Numbered from the stretch's first letter, positions 16,201-24,566 are shown. The stretch: DNA of 64,000 bases from an uncultured Cytophagales bacterium (GCA_913057175.1 CAJXNP010000012.1:124001-188000); one strand, 5' to 3'. A program made the numbers and translations. The notes: generated from the sequence alone by a model not told the origin.

Positions 16201-18048
16201 TAGGGTAAAAGTATTGAGTGCTGAACTACCGGCAAAGTTAATTTCACCATCAAAAGAAGCACTACTAGGTCCATTAATAAGAAGGGTGGAAGTATTATCC
16301 GAAATAAAATTACCACTAACATGATTGTATTCGCCGGATATGGTCAGATCTTGACCAGAAAAATCCAGATTTCCGTCATTGTGATTAAAGAAATCTTCTA
16401 CAATTAAATCGGAAAGCAAAGTCACATTGCTCAGACCGATTCCATTTGCGAGAGTAAATGTACTCAAGCTAAAATCATCATCTGTCGAGCCTGCTAAGCC
16501 AAAAGAAATACCATCTGGAGCATCAACAATTAGCGTGGCAGCCGGGCTACCCCGCAATGCCCCGTCAGTTTGAATAACAGAACCGGTAATTGTTGTGGTT
16601 GTATTATCTAAATCCAAAACTCCGTCCAATAGTGAAAGTGTCTGGATTGAGGTAATAACTAAATTTTGATCTAAAATGACTTCTGTTGGATTATCAATTG
16701 TTAAATCGAGATCATCAGGATATCCATCTCCTAGTCTTTGAGTAGCTGATCCATTGTAAACCAATTCAGCTCCAGCTTCAAAGTTTCTCGTTGGTAGAAT
16801 AATATTACCATTTGTGGATGGCGTCTCTTGAATGGCACCACCCTCATGTATTGAACCTAACCGTAGCGTTGAATTATCTACTAGAGTTAATGCACCACTT
16901 CCTGACAAAGCATTTGTGCCTAAGTCTAGTATTGAAGAACTATTTACATAAAAATTTAAATCAGTACTAATTGTTGCCCCATCAGTAAAAAATTGGGGAG
17001 AAGATCCTTCAAAAAAGATTGTTTGATCAGCAGAAGTGGTTTCAGTAATAGTGCCGCCTGTTAAATTGCAATCACCGGATAGATTAACGACCATGGTTCC
17101 TATTCCATAAGAAAGGTCTTGTGTACCACCACTTATGGTAAAATCACCCATAATGTCCAAAACTACATCCCCATCTCCTGTTAAAAAATTAAAACCGTCA
17201 GATATCTCAAAATCACCTCCAACGTTAACGGTAACATCAGCTGCATCACTAAAAGCAAAGTTTGTCGAAACCAAGAAATTTCCACCAACAACTAAAGATA
17301 GAGAAGCACTTTGTGTTAAACTAACATAGCCAGGTGCATTAATTATCTCAAAACTCCCAGCAACAGATGTTAATGCTCCACCTAAATCTATAAAAGCTTC
17401 CAGATCTTGATCTGGGGTATTCCATATAAAATTCCCAAATGCCTGATTTAAGTTATTTGGAGCTGTAGAATTTGTAGTGTAACCAATTATATTTACAGTT
17501 GAACCGGCATTCCAATTTGCTAAGGGTATGTCTCCGGCTAAGGATGTAAAAGTGTGATAGTATTCAGAATTAGCACCAAAAAATAGTCTAGTATTGGCTG
17601 CATTATTTATCGCCCCACTGTTTTCAATAATCCCATTTACCTGGACAGTTGCAAAAGAAATAGGTGGAGGAGGTCCATCATAAAATATTGTTAAAGTACC
17701 ATTATTTGTTAAAGTGCCATTAATTGTTAAATCAGTGCCTGATCCAGCTGCAACTGTTAAAGCAAACCCATTATTAATGGTAACGGATCCAGTTGATTCG
17801 ATAGTAGTTTGATCTGTTGATACATCGACTGTTACAATAACATCGTGTGTGATAGCTATTGCACCATTTGCACTCGTAGGAAAATTAGCAGTATTCACCC
17901 ACGTAGAACCATCAAATTCCTCCCAGGTATCTGAGCTATTCCAGTTACCATCTTGCCTGGTTTGAAAGTCACCAGCGCTTTGCGCATGAATAAGTTTTGT
18001 GCTAAAAAATAGTAGGATAAAGATTAGTAGAAATCTCTGCATGTTCAT
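13228..18048 (-). CDS. large secreted T9SS beta-solenoid protein (1606 aa)
   Basis: Predicted surface or secreted adhesin-like protein. Signal peptide 1-22 (ending IHAQ). The mature N-terminus has the GNWNSSDTWEEFDGSTWV module common at the start of Bacteroidota solenoid proteins. Residues about 60-1000 are a long run of short G/N/T/L-rich repeats (VNGxxNNGxL, FNGTxxIxG) consistent with a parallel beta-helix. From about 1010 it shares with the giant neighbour a module containing WQDDFPIIG and NPYPSVVSW. An Ig-like region precedes the C-terminal T9SS type A sorting domain (about 1520-1606, EFYPMPVAADLNISV to IKRKIIKGNR). No catalytic motif is seen. Start codons at 18048 and 18042 (MQRF) are both possible. 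Confidence 0.85.
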   Translation of the reverse strand: MNMQRFLLIFILLFFSTKLIHAQSAGDFQTRQDGNWNSSDTWEEFDGSTWVNTANFPTSANGAIAITHDVIVTVDVSTDQTTIESTGSVTINNGFALTVAAGSGTDLTINGTLTNNGTLTIFYDGPPPPISFATVQVNGIIENSGAINNAANTRLFFGANSEYYHTFTSLAGDIPLANWNAGSTVNIIGYTTNSTAPNNLNQAFGNFIWNTPDQDLEAFIDLGGALTSVAGSFEIINAPGYVSLTQSASLSLVVGGNFLVSTNFAFSDAADVTVNVGGDFEISDGFNFLTGDGDVVLDIMGDFTISGGTQDLSYGIGTMVVNLSGDCNLTGGTITETTSADQTIFFEGSSPQFFTDGATISTDLNFYVNSSSILDLGTNALSGSGALTLVDNSTLRLGSIHEGGAIQETPSTNGNIILPTRNFEAGAELVYNGSATQRLGDGYPDDLDLTIDNPTEVILDQNLVITSIQTLSLLDGVLDLDNTTTTITGSVIQTDGALRGSPAATLIVDAPDGISFGLAGSTDDDFSLSTFTLANGIGLSNVTLLSDLIVEDFFNHNDGNLDFSGQDLTISGEYNHVSGNFISDNTSTLLINGPSSASFDGEINFAGSSALNTFTLNRSGSSVTLGSIVTIDELFLNNGTLVNDGTITMAPDGTITRTHLGSLTNNNVIATTDEMFNVVYNNSGTIQTGPELPTDPDYLDNLTLSGSGDVEMDDDVQINGDLTITNGELVGLTGSSINLGGNFVNSGIATLTETPVSFVGTTDVSGTGTFTFGNMTVASGSTFTQSSGTINVSGDIDNDAGTFTSNSNIVFNGTTSILGDPITLSNFTISNTLNAPSGNLFINGVMTNNGAFNAGTGQNPTVVFNGTNSIAGTNNPTFNNIRISASGILTSPETLVLIRNFINNGDFIPDGNTVEFNGSTTQTIGGSATTDFYNITVNNTTGPPAVRVNGSANLFGILTLNGSTTEFDADGNTDNGVFTVISASSGDGGIATIPSGASVTGNVTVQRFIPSGGRTWRFLASSVTNARVADWQDDFPIIGDFDGASGSAAGPSMYRYVEANGGTSGDRWEEYPLTGSTNQDPLTPGEGYNAFMNNGGNVNTELRGPINQGDVTVPITLSGTTSDDGFNLLGNPYPSVVSWESLEARHNATPGSISTAFAIRNNAEGNVAVYDANGDMSINDGHAEIAMGQSFWMVCLTAPGMDFVFTESDKVIDPATYIRTGKAPALYITMNGATLSDEIALVIAEEATDGYEANLDFVKLDNANFNISTLSSDSLRLAINRLGEVTCPKSVFLDIWNAENGNYNLTFNGRDVFTQEPLTLIDHFTGEQYDVSDDLVVEFTISTSDSSTFGSERFEMIIDKSFNTELALNSAGSCNESTGSIEIVGTEENVIYSVLDPDMNELFSESGTGGNLVYEVPLEYNDVELTVFGQLTGCEENLFIGKETVMGNSVDPEITLADDYVLQSNYETGNQWYLDGVLLESENGQELEVTEDGEYTLEVSIEGCAASTSRTMIITGLEDLSEIEFYPMPVAADLNISVDQNFELNLTESRFVLLAINGKLIENYDVNILDPKHATLDVSKLMDGIYFVIIEDGSQSIKRKIIKGNR

Positions 18049-18181
18049 AAAAATTTAGAGTTTACGTCCGGTCATAGTTGATCTAATAAAGATAGCAAAT
18101 GTAACCAAAAATCGATATTTAGGTACACAAATATTACATCTTTCGTCTTCTACGATTCCATTTTTAGAATAAAAATGGAAA

Positions 18182-18322
18182 GTCATCCTGAACTTGATTC
18201 AGGATCTATTGAATGCATTGTTGATGTTAATAAAAAAACGTGAAGTAATATAAACCACCTAATCTCCTAAGGAACCGATGCTGAACTACCTGCCGGCCGA
18301 TAAGGCTGGAATTCAGCATGAC
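18182..18322. repeat. palindromic MITE/REP-like intergenic repeat (GTCAT...ATGAC)
   Basis: About 141 bp bounded by GTCATCCTGAA and TTCAGCATGAC, which are inverted copies of each other. Each end also folds on itself: ATCCTGAA/TTCAGGAT at 18185-18205, and ATGCTGAA/TTCAGCAT at 18278-18319 with TGCCGGCCGATAAGGCTGG in its loop. Repeats of this GTCATcCTGAA type are common between genes in many bacterial genomes. It holds no gene and fills much of the gap between the T9SS and EF-G-like genes. Confidence 0.65.
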
Positions 18323-18435
18323 AGTAAAGTTGCTAAAAACAGAACCGTTAGCTGATGATGTGTGAAACCAAATGCCCAATTTCCCAATGCCCCAAATTCC
18401 ATTCCTAAACCAGCAACAAGAAACCAATAACCCCA

Positions 18436-20562
18436 TCAACTCTCCACCGCTTCCTGCGTCTCCTGCATTAGCTTTTGCTGGACATCGTAAGGAACGGGCG
18501 CATATTCGGCGTATTTGGCTGAGAAGCTGGCTTTTCCCTGGGTCAATGATCGCAGGGTCGTGGTATATTTATGCATCTCTGCCAGCGGAATTTTCACTTT
18601 GATGATCTGGTAGTGGTCCTTGCTGTCCATGCCCTGGATAATGGACCGTCTTGTCTGCAGGTCAGTCATTACTTCACCCATCAGCTCTTCGGGAACCATC
18701 ACCTCCACATCGTAGATCGGCTCGAGGATCTTCGGATCGGCATTCATAAATGCCTGCCGGAAAGCCATCGCTCCGGCGATCTTGAAGGAAATATCATTGG
18801 AATCGACCGGGTGCATCTTACCATCGTACACCATCACGCGGATATCACGGACATACGATCCTGTGATCGGTCCTTCCTCCATTTTTTCCATCACTCCTTT
18901 TAATATAGATGGAATAAATCTTGCATCGATCACGCCACCCACTATGCAATTATAGAAGATCAGGTTACCGCCCCATGGCAGGTCAATCACTTCCTTGCCG
19001 CGAACGTTAAAGTCCGTTGGTTCGGCCATCCCTTCCATGTATGGCTCGATTCGCAAGTAGACTTCTCCGAATTGCCCTGCACCTCCCGATTGTTTTTTAT
19101 GCCGATAGCTGGCATCGGCACCCTTCTGAATGGTTTCGCGATAAGGGATTTTTGGTTCATAAAGTTCGGCTTCTACTTCGTAAACATGCTTCAGCTTCCA
19201 GAGAGTTACGGCAAAATGGAGCTCACCCTGACCTGACAGGATCATTTGCCTGAGTTCCTTCGAATATTCAAATATAGTTGTTGGATCTTCTTCGTGTATG
19301 TCTCTTAAAACTTCCGCCAATTTTTCTTCATCCGCTTTGTGCTTGGCCCTTATGGCTGTCCGTATACGCGGATCGGGAAAGATCATGGGCTTGAATTCAT
19401 AGCTTTCCGACTTTTCGTGCAGGGTGTGATTGGTATGTGTATTTTTCAGTTTGACTGTTGCCCCGATATCGCCTGCAACGAGCTTCTCAACATTGTGCCG
19501 GTTTTTACCGTCCATGATAAACAATTGGCTGAACCGCTCACTCGTATCAGTCTGGTTGTTTATAAGATCATCGCCCACTTTCAGTGTGCCAGATGTGACT
19601 TTGAAGAAATTGATCTTGCCGAGGAATGGTTCTACAATGGTTTTGAATACAAACAACGAAGTTGGTCCATTGGGGTCACATTTTACTGGCTGATCTTCGG
19701 TGGTAATTGCCGGGTTCATTTCAATGGCAGAAGGAGCGACATTGTCGATGAATCCCATCATCCTACCGCTGCCCATGTTGTTTTTCGCCGAAAGGCAAAA
19801 TATCGGAAACACCTCGTGTTTCATCATACCGATCTTCAGCCCTTTCCTCATCTCATCTTCATCGAGCTCGCCCTTTTCGAAATACAGCTCCATCAATTCC
19901 TCATCATTTTCCGCTGCCTTTTCCACCAGTTCATTATGAAGTTCATTGGCCCTGTCCTTTTCAGAATCAGGGATGGGTAGTTTTTCGGGTTTCCCTCCCC
20001 CTTTCGGGAATTTATACAAAGTCATTTTCAGTAGGTCGATGATGGAATCGAACCCCTCACCCTGATTAACCGGATATTGCATCAGGACTGCAGGGCTGCC
20101 GAATCGTTTTTTTACGGATTCATAAGCTACATCAAAATTCGATTTGGGGTGATCCAGTTGGTTGATGGCGATGATAACCGGCTTTTGGAACTGGTCCACG
20201 TAGTTCCAGACCAGCTCGGTCCCTACTTCCACACCCTGCTGGGCATTGATCAGCATGACGCAGGTGTCGGCTACCCGAAGGGAAGAAACAATCTCACCCA
20301 TGAAATCATCCAGGCCGGGAGTATCGATGATGTTGATCTTGTAATCGCGCCACTCTGTATGCATGGATGTGGCGTACACGGAATTTTCTCTTTCATGCTC
20401 TATTTCGTGGTAATCGGAAACGGTATTTTTGTCTTCCACCGTCCCGCGTCTGTTGATCAGGCCGGATTCGAATAACATGGTTTCGGCAAGGGTGGTCTTG
20501 CCGCTTTTCGCCCCTCCAATCAATACAATGTTTTTGATGTGCTTTTCGTCATATACTTTCAT
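18436..20562 (-). CDS. EF-G-2 type translational GTPase lacking the catalytic His
   Basis: Translation-factor GTPase related to elongation factor G (708 residues), with the full EF-G layout (G domain, domain II, III, IV, V). G1 is GGAKSGKTT (about 17-25). G3 is DTPGLDDF (about 78-85), where canonical EF-G has DTPGHVDF, so the His that positions the hydrolytic water is Leu. G4 is NQLD in place of NKxD. GVEVGTELVW after G3 matches the EF-G-2 branch known from Thermus. This family coexists with a canonical EF-G; its cellular role is unsettled. It is not a tetracycline resistance protein by these motifs. It stands alone, with 357 bp upstream. Confidence 0.88.
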   Translation of the reverse strand: MKVYDEKHIKNIVLIGGAKSGKTTLAETMLFESGLINRRGTVEDKNTVSDYHEIEHERENSVYATSMHTEWRDYKINIIDTPGLDDFMGEIVSSLRVADTCVMLINAQQGVEVGTELVWNYVDQFQKPVIIAINQLDHPKSNFDVAYESVKKRFGSPAVLMQYPVNQGEGFDSIIDLLKMTLYKFPKGGGKPEKLPIPDSEKDRANELHNELVEKAAENDEELMELYFEKGELDEDEMRKGLKIGMMKHEVFPIFCLSAKNNMGSGRMMGFIDNVAPSAIEMNPAITTEDQPVKCDPNGPTSLFVFKTIVEPFLGKINFFKVTSGTLKVGDDLINNQTDTSERFSQLFIMDGKNRHNVEKLVAGDIGATVKLKNTHTNHTLHEKSESYEFKPMIFPDPRIRTAIRAKHKADEEKLAEVLRDIHEEDPTTIFEYSKELRQMILSGQGELHFAVTLWKLKHVYEVEAELYEPKIPYRETIQKGADASYRHKKQSGGAGQFGEVYLRIEPYMEGMAEPTDFNVRGKEVIDLPWGGNLIFYNCIVGGVIDARFIPSILKGVMEKMEEGPITGSYVRDIRVMVYDGKMHPVDSNDISFKIAGAMAFRQAFMNADPKILEPIYDVEVMVPEELMGEVMTDLQTRRSIIQGMDSKDHYQIIKVKIPLAEMHKYTTTLRSLTQGKASFSAKYAEYAPVPYDVQQKLMQETQEAVES

Positions 20563-20919
20563 AATGATATGCGGTTTTAATTGGAAAATTTCAGAGAAAA
20601 AAATAACAGCGCTTTTCGGGCAACTGTCTTAAGTAAATCTAACTTTTCAAAAACGTAAAACCAAAAAATAATGTATGAAAACCTGATGAAAATCAGGGAT
20701 TAAAGTGATAGAAGGTGAATAAAAAGGGAAGCCGGAAGTTGGAACCTGGAAGAAGGGAAAAAAGCTCAAGGGTGAAAGGAAGGAATGAATTTGCCTTATG
20801 TCTTAGCCTAAATTTTAAAAATCTCATTCGCTTTAACTAATTAAGCTGACGAAGCGCCCCTAAAGTCATCAGCACACGTTTTCGGAGGAAGAAGATATAA
20901 CAATTTGGATTTAAGTTTC
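20563..20919. other. intergenic region upstream of the EF-G-like gene
   Basis: 357 bp without a supportable gene. It must hold the EF-G-like promoter (minus strand) and the 3' end of the ECF unit. The middle (20720-20795) is purine-rich with short imperfect GGAAG/GGAAC repeats. No clean terminator or TAnnTTTG box with correct spacing was found. Confidence 0.5.
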
Positions 20920-21363
20920 TCAGACAAAATCTCTAAATCGAAAAATATCGACATTTTTTTTGATGAAAACATTGTCAATTAATTGGATTCCGATAATCAA
21001 AATAGCCAGAACTCCAATTTGCAATCCGTAATTGGAAAAAAGAGAAAGGAAATCTTGGAATGTCTCCTTTGAAAAGTAATAAAATACACCTCCACCCAAG
21101 GCAATTAAAAAGACAGAAGCTATAGCATAAAATGCAGCCATTTTATAAAGTGATTGTAATTTTTTCCTTCTGAAAGCCTTTTTTGTCGTGACGGCAGCAA
21201 AGTCAGTGCTTAGGGAAAAATGAGGCTCCTGGTTCAATTCGCTTTCAACCATCTTATACAACTCAGCATCTTCCTCGAAAAATTGAAGAAAATCTTCCTT
21301 TTCATTTGAATTGCTAAATATCTTACTCTGCAATTCTTCTTCCTTTTTTCTGCTCATACTCAT
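20920..21363 (-). CDS. membrane protein downstream of ECF sigma factor (possible anti-sigma)
   Basis: A 147-residue protein not assigned to a named family. The first ~70 residues are acidic and probably cytoplasmic (EDFLQFFEEDAELYKMVESE), followed by two hydrophobic helices (about 76-96 and 113-131) and a basic C-terminus. It begins 6 bp after the sigma factor stop, the usual place for a cognate membrane anti-sigma factor, and a cytoplasmic N-terminus plus membrane helices would suit that. It lacks the HxxxCxxC zinc motif of ZAS anti-sigmas, so the role is inferred from position only. Confidence 0.6.
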   Translation of the reverse strand: MSMSRKKEEELQSKIFSNSNEKEDFLQFFEEDAELYKMVESELNQEPHFSLSTDFAAVTTKKAFRRKKLQSLYKMAAFYAIASVFLIALGGGVFYYFSKETFQDFLSLFSNYGLQIGVLAILIIGIQLIDNVFIKKNVDIFRFRDFV

Positions 21364-21369
21364 TTCCTT

Positions 21370-21948
21370 CTAATTAAACCTTGAGACATCAACATTTTCT
21401 ACTTTTTTTTTCAACGCATCTTTCAACAGCTTCCGTGCCCTGAAAAGATAACTTTTCACCGTGCCTTCCGGCCAACCCGTAATTTCATAAATTTCCTTGT
21501 AATTAAACTCATTCAAATGAAAAAGGGTTAGGACCGTTTTGTATTGATAAGGCAATTTGTCAATTAAATAATGGATCTGATCCTTTAATTCCATTTTTTC
21601 CATCTGACGATGTGGATCCTGATCTGAAACATTCGAATGCTCATTTTCGGTTGTCAGTTCATTGAATGAAGTTTTCTTCTCTTTTTTAAGTGTATTCACA
21701 GCCTCTCTGTAGGCAATGGTAGCAATCCAGGTTGACAATTTTGAATTAAAATGAAAGCTCTCAATTTTGAGATAGACTTTCACAAACACTTCCTGGCAAA
21801 CGTCCTTCGATTTCTCTTCCTCGCCGATCACACGATATACGATAAATGAAACCAGCCTTTGGTATTTTTTTACCAATATGGTAAAAGCATGCTCATTCCC
21901 CGCAATGATCTTCTCAACTAGTTCCTGATCGTGATCCATATTGCCCAT
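21370..21948 (-). CDS. ECF-type RNA polymerase sigma factor
   Basis: Sigma-70 family, extracytoplasmic function group. Region 2 contains FTILVKKYQRLVSFIVYRVI and DVCQEVFVKVYLKIESF with the DVxQEVFxK signature. Region 4 contains LPYQYKTVLTLFHLNEFNYK followed by the helix-turn-helix EIYEITGWPEGTVKSYLFRA. The open frame extends upstream to a TTG at 21978, but ATG at 21948 (MGNMDHDQELV) or 21939 gives the usual ECF length of about 190 residues. It is first in a two-gene unit with a membrane protein and is divergent from another small membrane protein. A palindrome upstream may be its control site. Confidence 0.88.
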   Translation of the reverse strand: MGNMDHDQELVEKIIAGNEHAFTILVKKYQRLVSFIVYRVIGEEEKSKDVCQEVFVKVYLKIESFHFNSKLSTWIATIAYREAVNTLKKEKKTSFNELTTENEHSNVSDQDPHRQMEKMELKDQIHYLIDKLPYQYKTVLTLFHLNEFNYKEIYEITGWPEGTVKSYLFRARKLLKDALKKKVENVDVSRFN

Positions 21949-21969
21949 GAGACAATGAACTTTCAGATA

Positions 21970-22000
21970 ATGTTGCAAAAAAATTTTTTTTCTGCAACAT
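21970..22000. promoter_or_regulatory. inverted repeat between the ECF sigma and a divergent membrane gene
   Basis: Perfect 8-bp arms ATGTTGCA (21970-21977) and TGCAACAT (21993-22000) enclose an A-tract and a T-tract. It is centred in the short gap between the divergent ECF sigma gene and the plus-strand membrane gene, so it could serve as a shared operator or a promoter element. It could also fold as a hairpin. Confidence 0.45.
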
Positions 22001-22042
22001 TTTAAATCCCACCATTGTCACATGGTCAAAAAATTAATAATT

Positions 22043-22417
22043 ATGGAAGAAGTCTTAATGGTCTTAGCGGTTTTTGGAAGTATATCTTTCACCATCGTTT
22101 CAATTATTCGGTCCATTTCCGATCATAAATTGAAGAATAAATTAATAGAAAGAGCTGGCGCAGATGAAAAGTTTAATTCGGCCCTATCAGAAAGCTTAAA
22201 ATCAATTTCAGCTTCTGCTCATCCGGAAATGAATAAATATCCAGCTTTGAAATGGGGTTTATTGTTCTTTTTTGCCGGCATCGGCCTGATTACAATAGAA
22301 TACCTCGATTTCAATTACAACAGTACGTTGCCATTCGGGATATTGAGCACTTCTATTGCACTTGGTTTCTTAGTCTACTATTTCCTCATCAAGAATGAGT
22401 TGAAGAGTAATGCTTAA
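22043..22417 (+). CDS. small membrane protein (DUF6249-like, tentative)
   Basis: A 124-residue protein with an N-terminal membrane helix (MEEVLMVLAVFGSISFTIVS), a polar cytoplasmic stretch (DHKLKNKLIERAGADEKF) and two further helices (WGLLFFFAGIGLITIEY and GILSTSIALGFLVYYFLI). The layout resembles DUF6249 proteins, which in Bacteroidota often sit beside ECF sigma genes; the family name is from memory. An earlier ATG at 22022 would add seven residues. It is transcribed divergently from the sigma factor and may belong to the same regulon. Confidence 0.65.
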   Translation: MEEVLMVLAVFGSISFTIVSIIRSISDHKLKNKLIERAGADEKFNSALSESLKSISASAHPEMNKYPALKWGLLFFFAGIGLITIEYLDFNYNSTLPFGILSTSIALGFLVYYFLIKNELKSNA

Positions 22418-22426
22418 AGGAAAACA

Positions 22427-22477
22427 GGCTTTCTCAAAAGAACCCCAATTTTCATCTTTTGAGAAAGCCCTTATTTT
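22427..22477. terminator. bidirectional terminator between convergent genes
   Basis: A 14-bp perfect stem (GGCTTTCTCAAAAG / CTTTTGAGAAAGCC) with a 15-nt loop, followed by a T-rich stretch on the plus strand. It sits between the convergent DUF6249-like gene and the PIN-PhoH gene, so it probably stops both transcripts, including the four-gene vWA-AAA-AlbA_2-PhoH operon. Confidence 0.75.
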
Positions 22478-23811
22478 TACAACAGCTCATTAGCAATATT
22501 TGCCAACTCAGATCTTTCTCCTTTCTCCAGGGTTATGTGCGCATGCAACGGATGACCCTGAATTCTATCAATTAAATATGACAACCCATTACTTTGCGAA
22601 TCGAGATACGGTGTATCGATTTGATAAATATCTCCGGTAAATACAATTTTCGTATTCTCGCCTGCTCGGGTGATAATCGTTTTAACTTCGTGAGGAGTCA
22701 GGTTTTGCGCTTCATCCACAATAAAGAAAATATTTGACAGGCTTCTTCCTCGAATGTAAGCCAGTGGAGTAATGAGCAGTTTTTCCTGCTCTACCATCTC
22801 GACAATCCGCTTGTATTCCTTATCCTGTTCCCTGAATTGATTCTGGATGAACTTCAGGTTATCCCAGAGAGGCTCCATGTACGGATTCAGTTTGGACTTT
22901 ATGTCGCCGGGCAAATAACCAATGTCCTTGTTACTCAGGGGCACAATTGGCCTGGCAAGGTATATTTGCTTATAATTCCTCTTTTGCTCAAGCGCACCCG
23001 CTAGTGCTAATAATGTTTTTCCAGTCCCTGCAACGCCATTGATCGTCACCAGTTTTATGTTATCATCGAGGATCGCATTGATGGCAAATGTTTGTTCAGC
23101 ATTGCGCGGCTTTATGCCATAAATTGTTTTCTTTTCCACCAATTCAAGAGCTTTTTCTTCCAGGTTAAATTGTGCAAGTCCAGATTTCCTGTTGCTCTTG
23201 AGAATAAAAAAACTATTGGCTTTTGGCTTTTGAATAGAAGGAACCTTATTTATATCAATTTTCTTGTTTTCGTATAAGTTATTGATTTCATCAGGTTCTA
23301 TATCATCAACTTCCTGCTTTCCCAGGTATAGTTTTGAAAGGTCCTGGATTTTTCCTGTTTGGTAATCGTCTGCCTCCAGATTCAATGATTTAGCCTTAAG
23401 CCTCAGATTGACATCTTTTGTAACCAGGACTATCTTACGCCCAGGGGCCTCTTCCTGCAGCAATAAAGCTGCATTCAGAATTTTATGATCTGGTTTTTTA
23501 TCATCAAATATTTTCTCAGCATCCACATGACTGTTATAATTCATCAGCACCTTAAACTTGCCTTTGGTCTTGCCATTTAGCGGAATCCAGTCGTGAAGCT
23601 TTTGTCCTGTCGACAATTCATCGATCATCCTGATAAACTCCCTCGCTTCGAAATTTTTGGTATCCGAACCCTTTTTAAAATTATCCAGTTCTTCCAGCAC
23701 GGTAATTGGGATCCCAACATCGTGTTCCTGGAAATTCATGATAGAATCATGTGAATAGATTATGACTGATGTATCCAGTACAAAAATCTTCTTTTCCTTT
23801 CTTTGAGCCAT
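22477..23811 (-). CDS. PIN-PhoH (PhoAT-type) RNA helicase/ribonuclease ATPase
   Basis: Fusion of an N-terminal PIN nuclease domain and a C-terminal PhoH ATPase (444 residues), like YlaK. The PIN domain starts with IFVLDTSVIIYSHDS (acidic Asp13) and continues through ITVLEELDNFKK and the VTKDVNLRLKA block. PhoH motifs are Walker A GVAGTGKT (about 260-267), Walker B FIVDEAQN (about 355-362) and the GDIYQID sensor region. Characterised PhoH2/PhoAT proteins unwind and cut RNA with ATP. It is the last gene of a minus-strand operon, 5 bp after the AlbA_2 gene. Confidence 0.9.
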   Translation of the reverse strand: MAQRKEKKIFVLDTSVIIYSHDSIMNFQEHDVGIPITVLEELDNFKKGSDTKNFEAREFIRMIDELSTGQKLHDWIPLNGKTKGKFKVLMNYNSHVDAEKIFDDKKPDHKILNAALLLQEEAPGRKIVLVTKDVNLRLKAKSLNLEADDYQTGKIQDLSKLYLGKQEVDDIEPDEINNLYENKKIDINKVPSIQKPKANSFFILKSNRKSGLAQFNLEEKALELVEKKTIYGIKPRNAEQTFAINAILDDNIKLVTINGVAGTGKTLLALAGALEQKRNYKQIYLARPIVPLSNKDIGYLPGDIKSKLNPYMEPLWDNLKFIQNQFREQDKEYKRIVEMVEQEKLLITPLAYIRGRSLSNIFFIVDEAQNLTPHEVKTIITRAGENTKIVFTGDIYQIDTPYLDSQSNGLSYLIDRIQGHPLHAHITLEKGERSELANIANELL

Positions 23812-23816
23812 AAAAA

Positions 23817-24485
23817 TTATTGTGGTATTTGATTATTATAAATAAAGTATTCGCCGCGCTCCTCATGTACGATCCTTAAAACATTGGAAAGCACCAATTG
23901 AACCAGCGACTTTGAAGCTATTTTTTTTGACAGGTCAGCAAGCTCTGTGTACTGAGACAAGGTTATGCTTCCTTTTTGCTCCAGGTATTTTAATAGTAGG
24001 TTTTCTTTTTCTCCATAGTAAATCTTTTGACCACCCCTGTGTTTTACTCCTTTTAAGATCTCTATTGTTTCCCTGCTGGCTTGCAGGCTTTTGTCATTTT
24101 TCCTGATATAAGCTTTCCCCCATTTTTGGGCTGGTTTTTCCAAAGCATAATGTGGTCGTTTGCTGCTTTTATAAATTCTGTAAACCAAAACAGAACGTCC
24201 ATTGTACAAAGCAATGTGATGAAGGGAGTATTTAATTTTAGGTTTACACAAAATATCGATTGATTTTTCGAGGATGTACTTTTCCTCTTCTGCATATTTC
24301 AATCCGGGAATACTTCCATTGTCGTCCACTCCCATCAATAAGTAGCCACCATCCGTATTGGCAAATGCAACCATTTCTCGGATAATCTTCTCAGGAAAAT
24401 TGGCTTTTCTTTTAAATTCAAGGGTCTGTCCTTCACCTTGTCGTACTAGTTTCTGTACAAATTGAAGGTTATAATTGCTACTCAT
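23817..24485 (-). CDS. AlbA_2/Schlafen-like ATP-binding domain protein
   Basis: A 222-residue protein with an N-terminal AlbA_2 (Schlafen AAA_4-type) domain: GQTLEFKRKANFPEKIIREM with the conserved EFK, then FANTDGGYLLMGVDDNGSI, the usual nucleotide/nucleic-acid binding signature. The C-terminal third looks like a winged helix (about 165-220, LKYLEQKGSITLSQYTELA). Proteins of this class act as regulators or defence effectors, and some as DNA-binding ATPases; nothing here fixes the role. ATG at 24485 is used rather than the upstream TTG. It lies between the AAA+ gene (81 bp gap) and PIN-PhoH (5 bp gap). Confidence 0.8.
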   Translation of the reverse strand: MSSNYNLQFVQKLVRQGEGQTLEFKRKANFPEKIIREMVAFANTDGGYLLMGVDDNGSIPGLKYAEEEKYILEKSIDILCKPKIKYSLHHIALYNGRSVLVYRIYKSSKRPHYALEKPAQKWGKAYIRKNDKSLQASRETIEILKGVKHRGGQKIYYGEKENLLLKYLEQKGSITLSQYTELADLSKKIASKSLVQLVLSNVLRIVHEERGEYFIYNNQIPQ

Positions 24486-24566
24486 CTCTTCCAATAACTA
24501 TTACCTACTTCACGGGGTTGGAGTTATACGAAAAATAAGATATAAGAACTTTAAATACTACCTTTT

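Noticed and set aside
19339-19980. 213-codon plus-strand frame opposite the EF-G-like gene
   Set aside because: Fully inside a conserved GTPase gene on the other strand; no domain recognised and codon pattern fits the minus-strand gene.
20720-20795. purine-rich stretch as a tandem repeat array
   Set aside because: GGAAG/GGAAC units are irregular and too short to call a repeat array.
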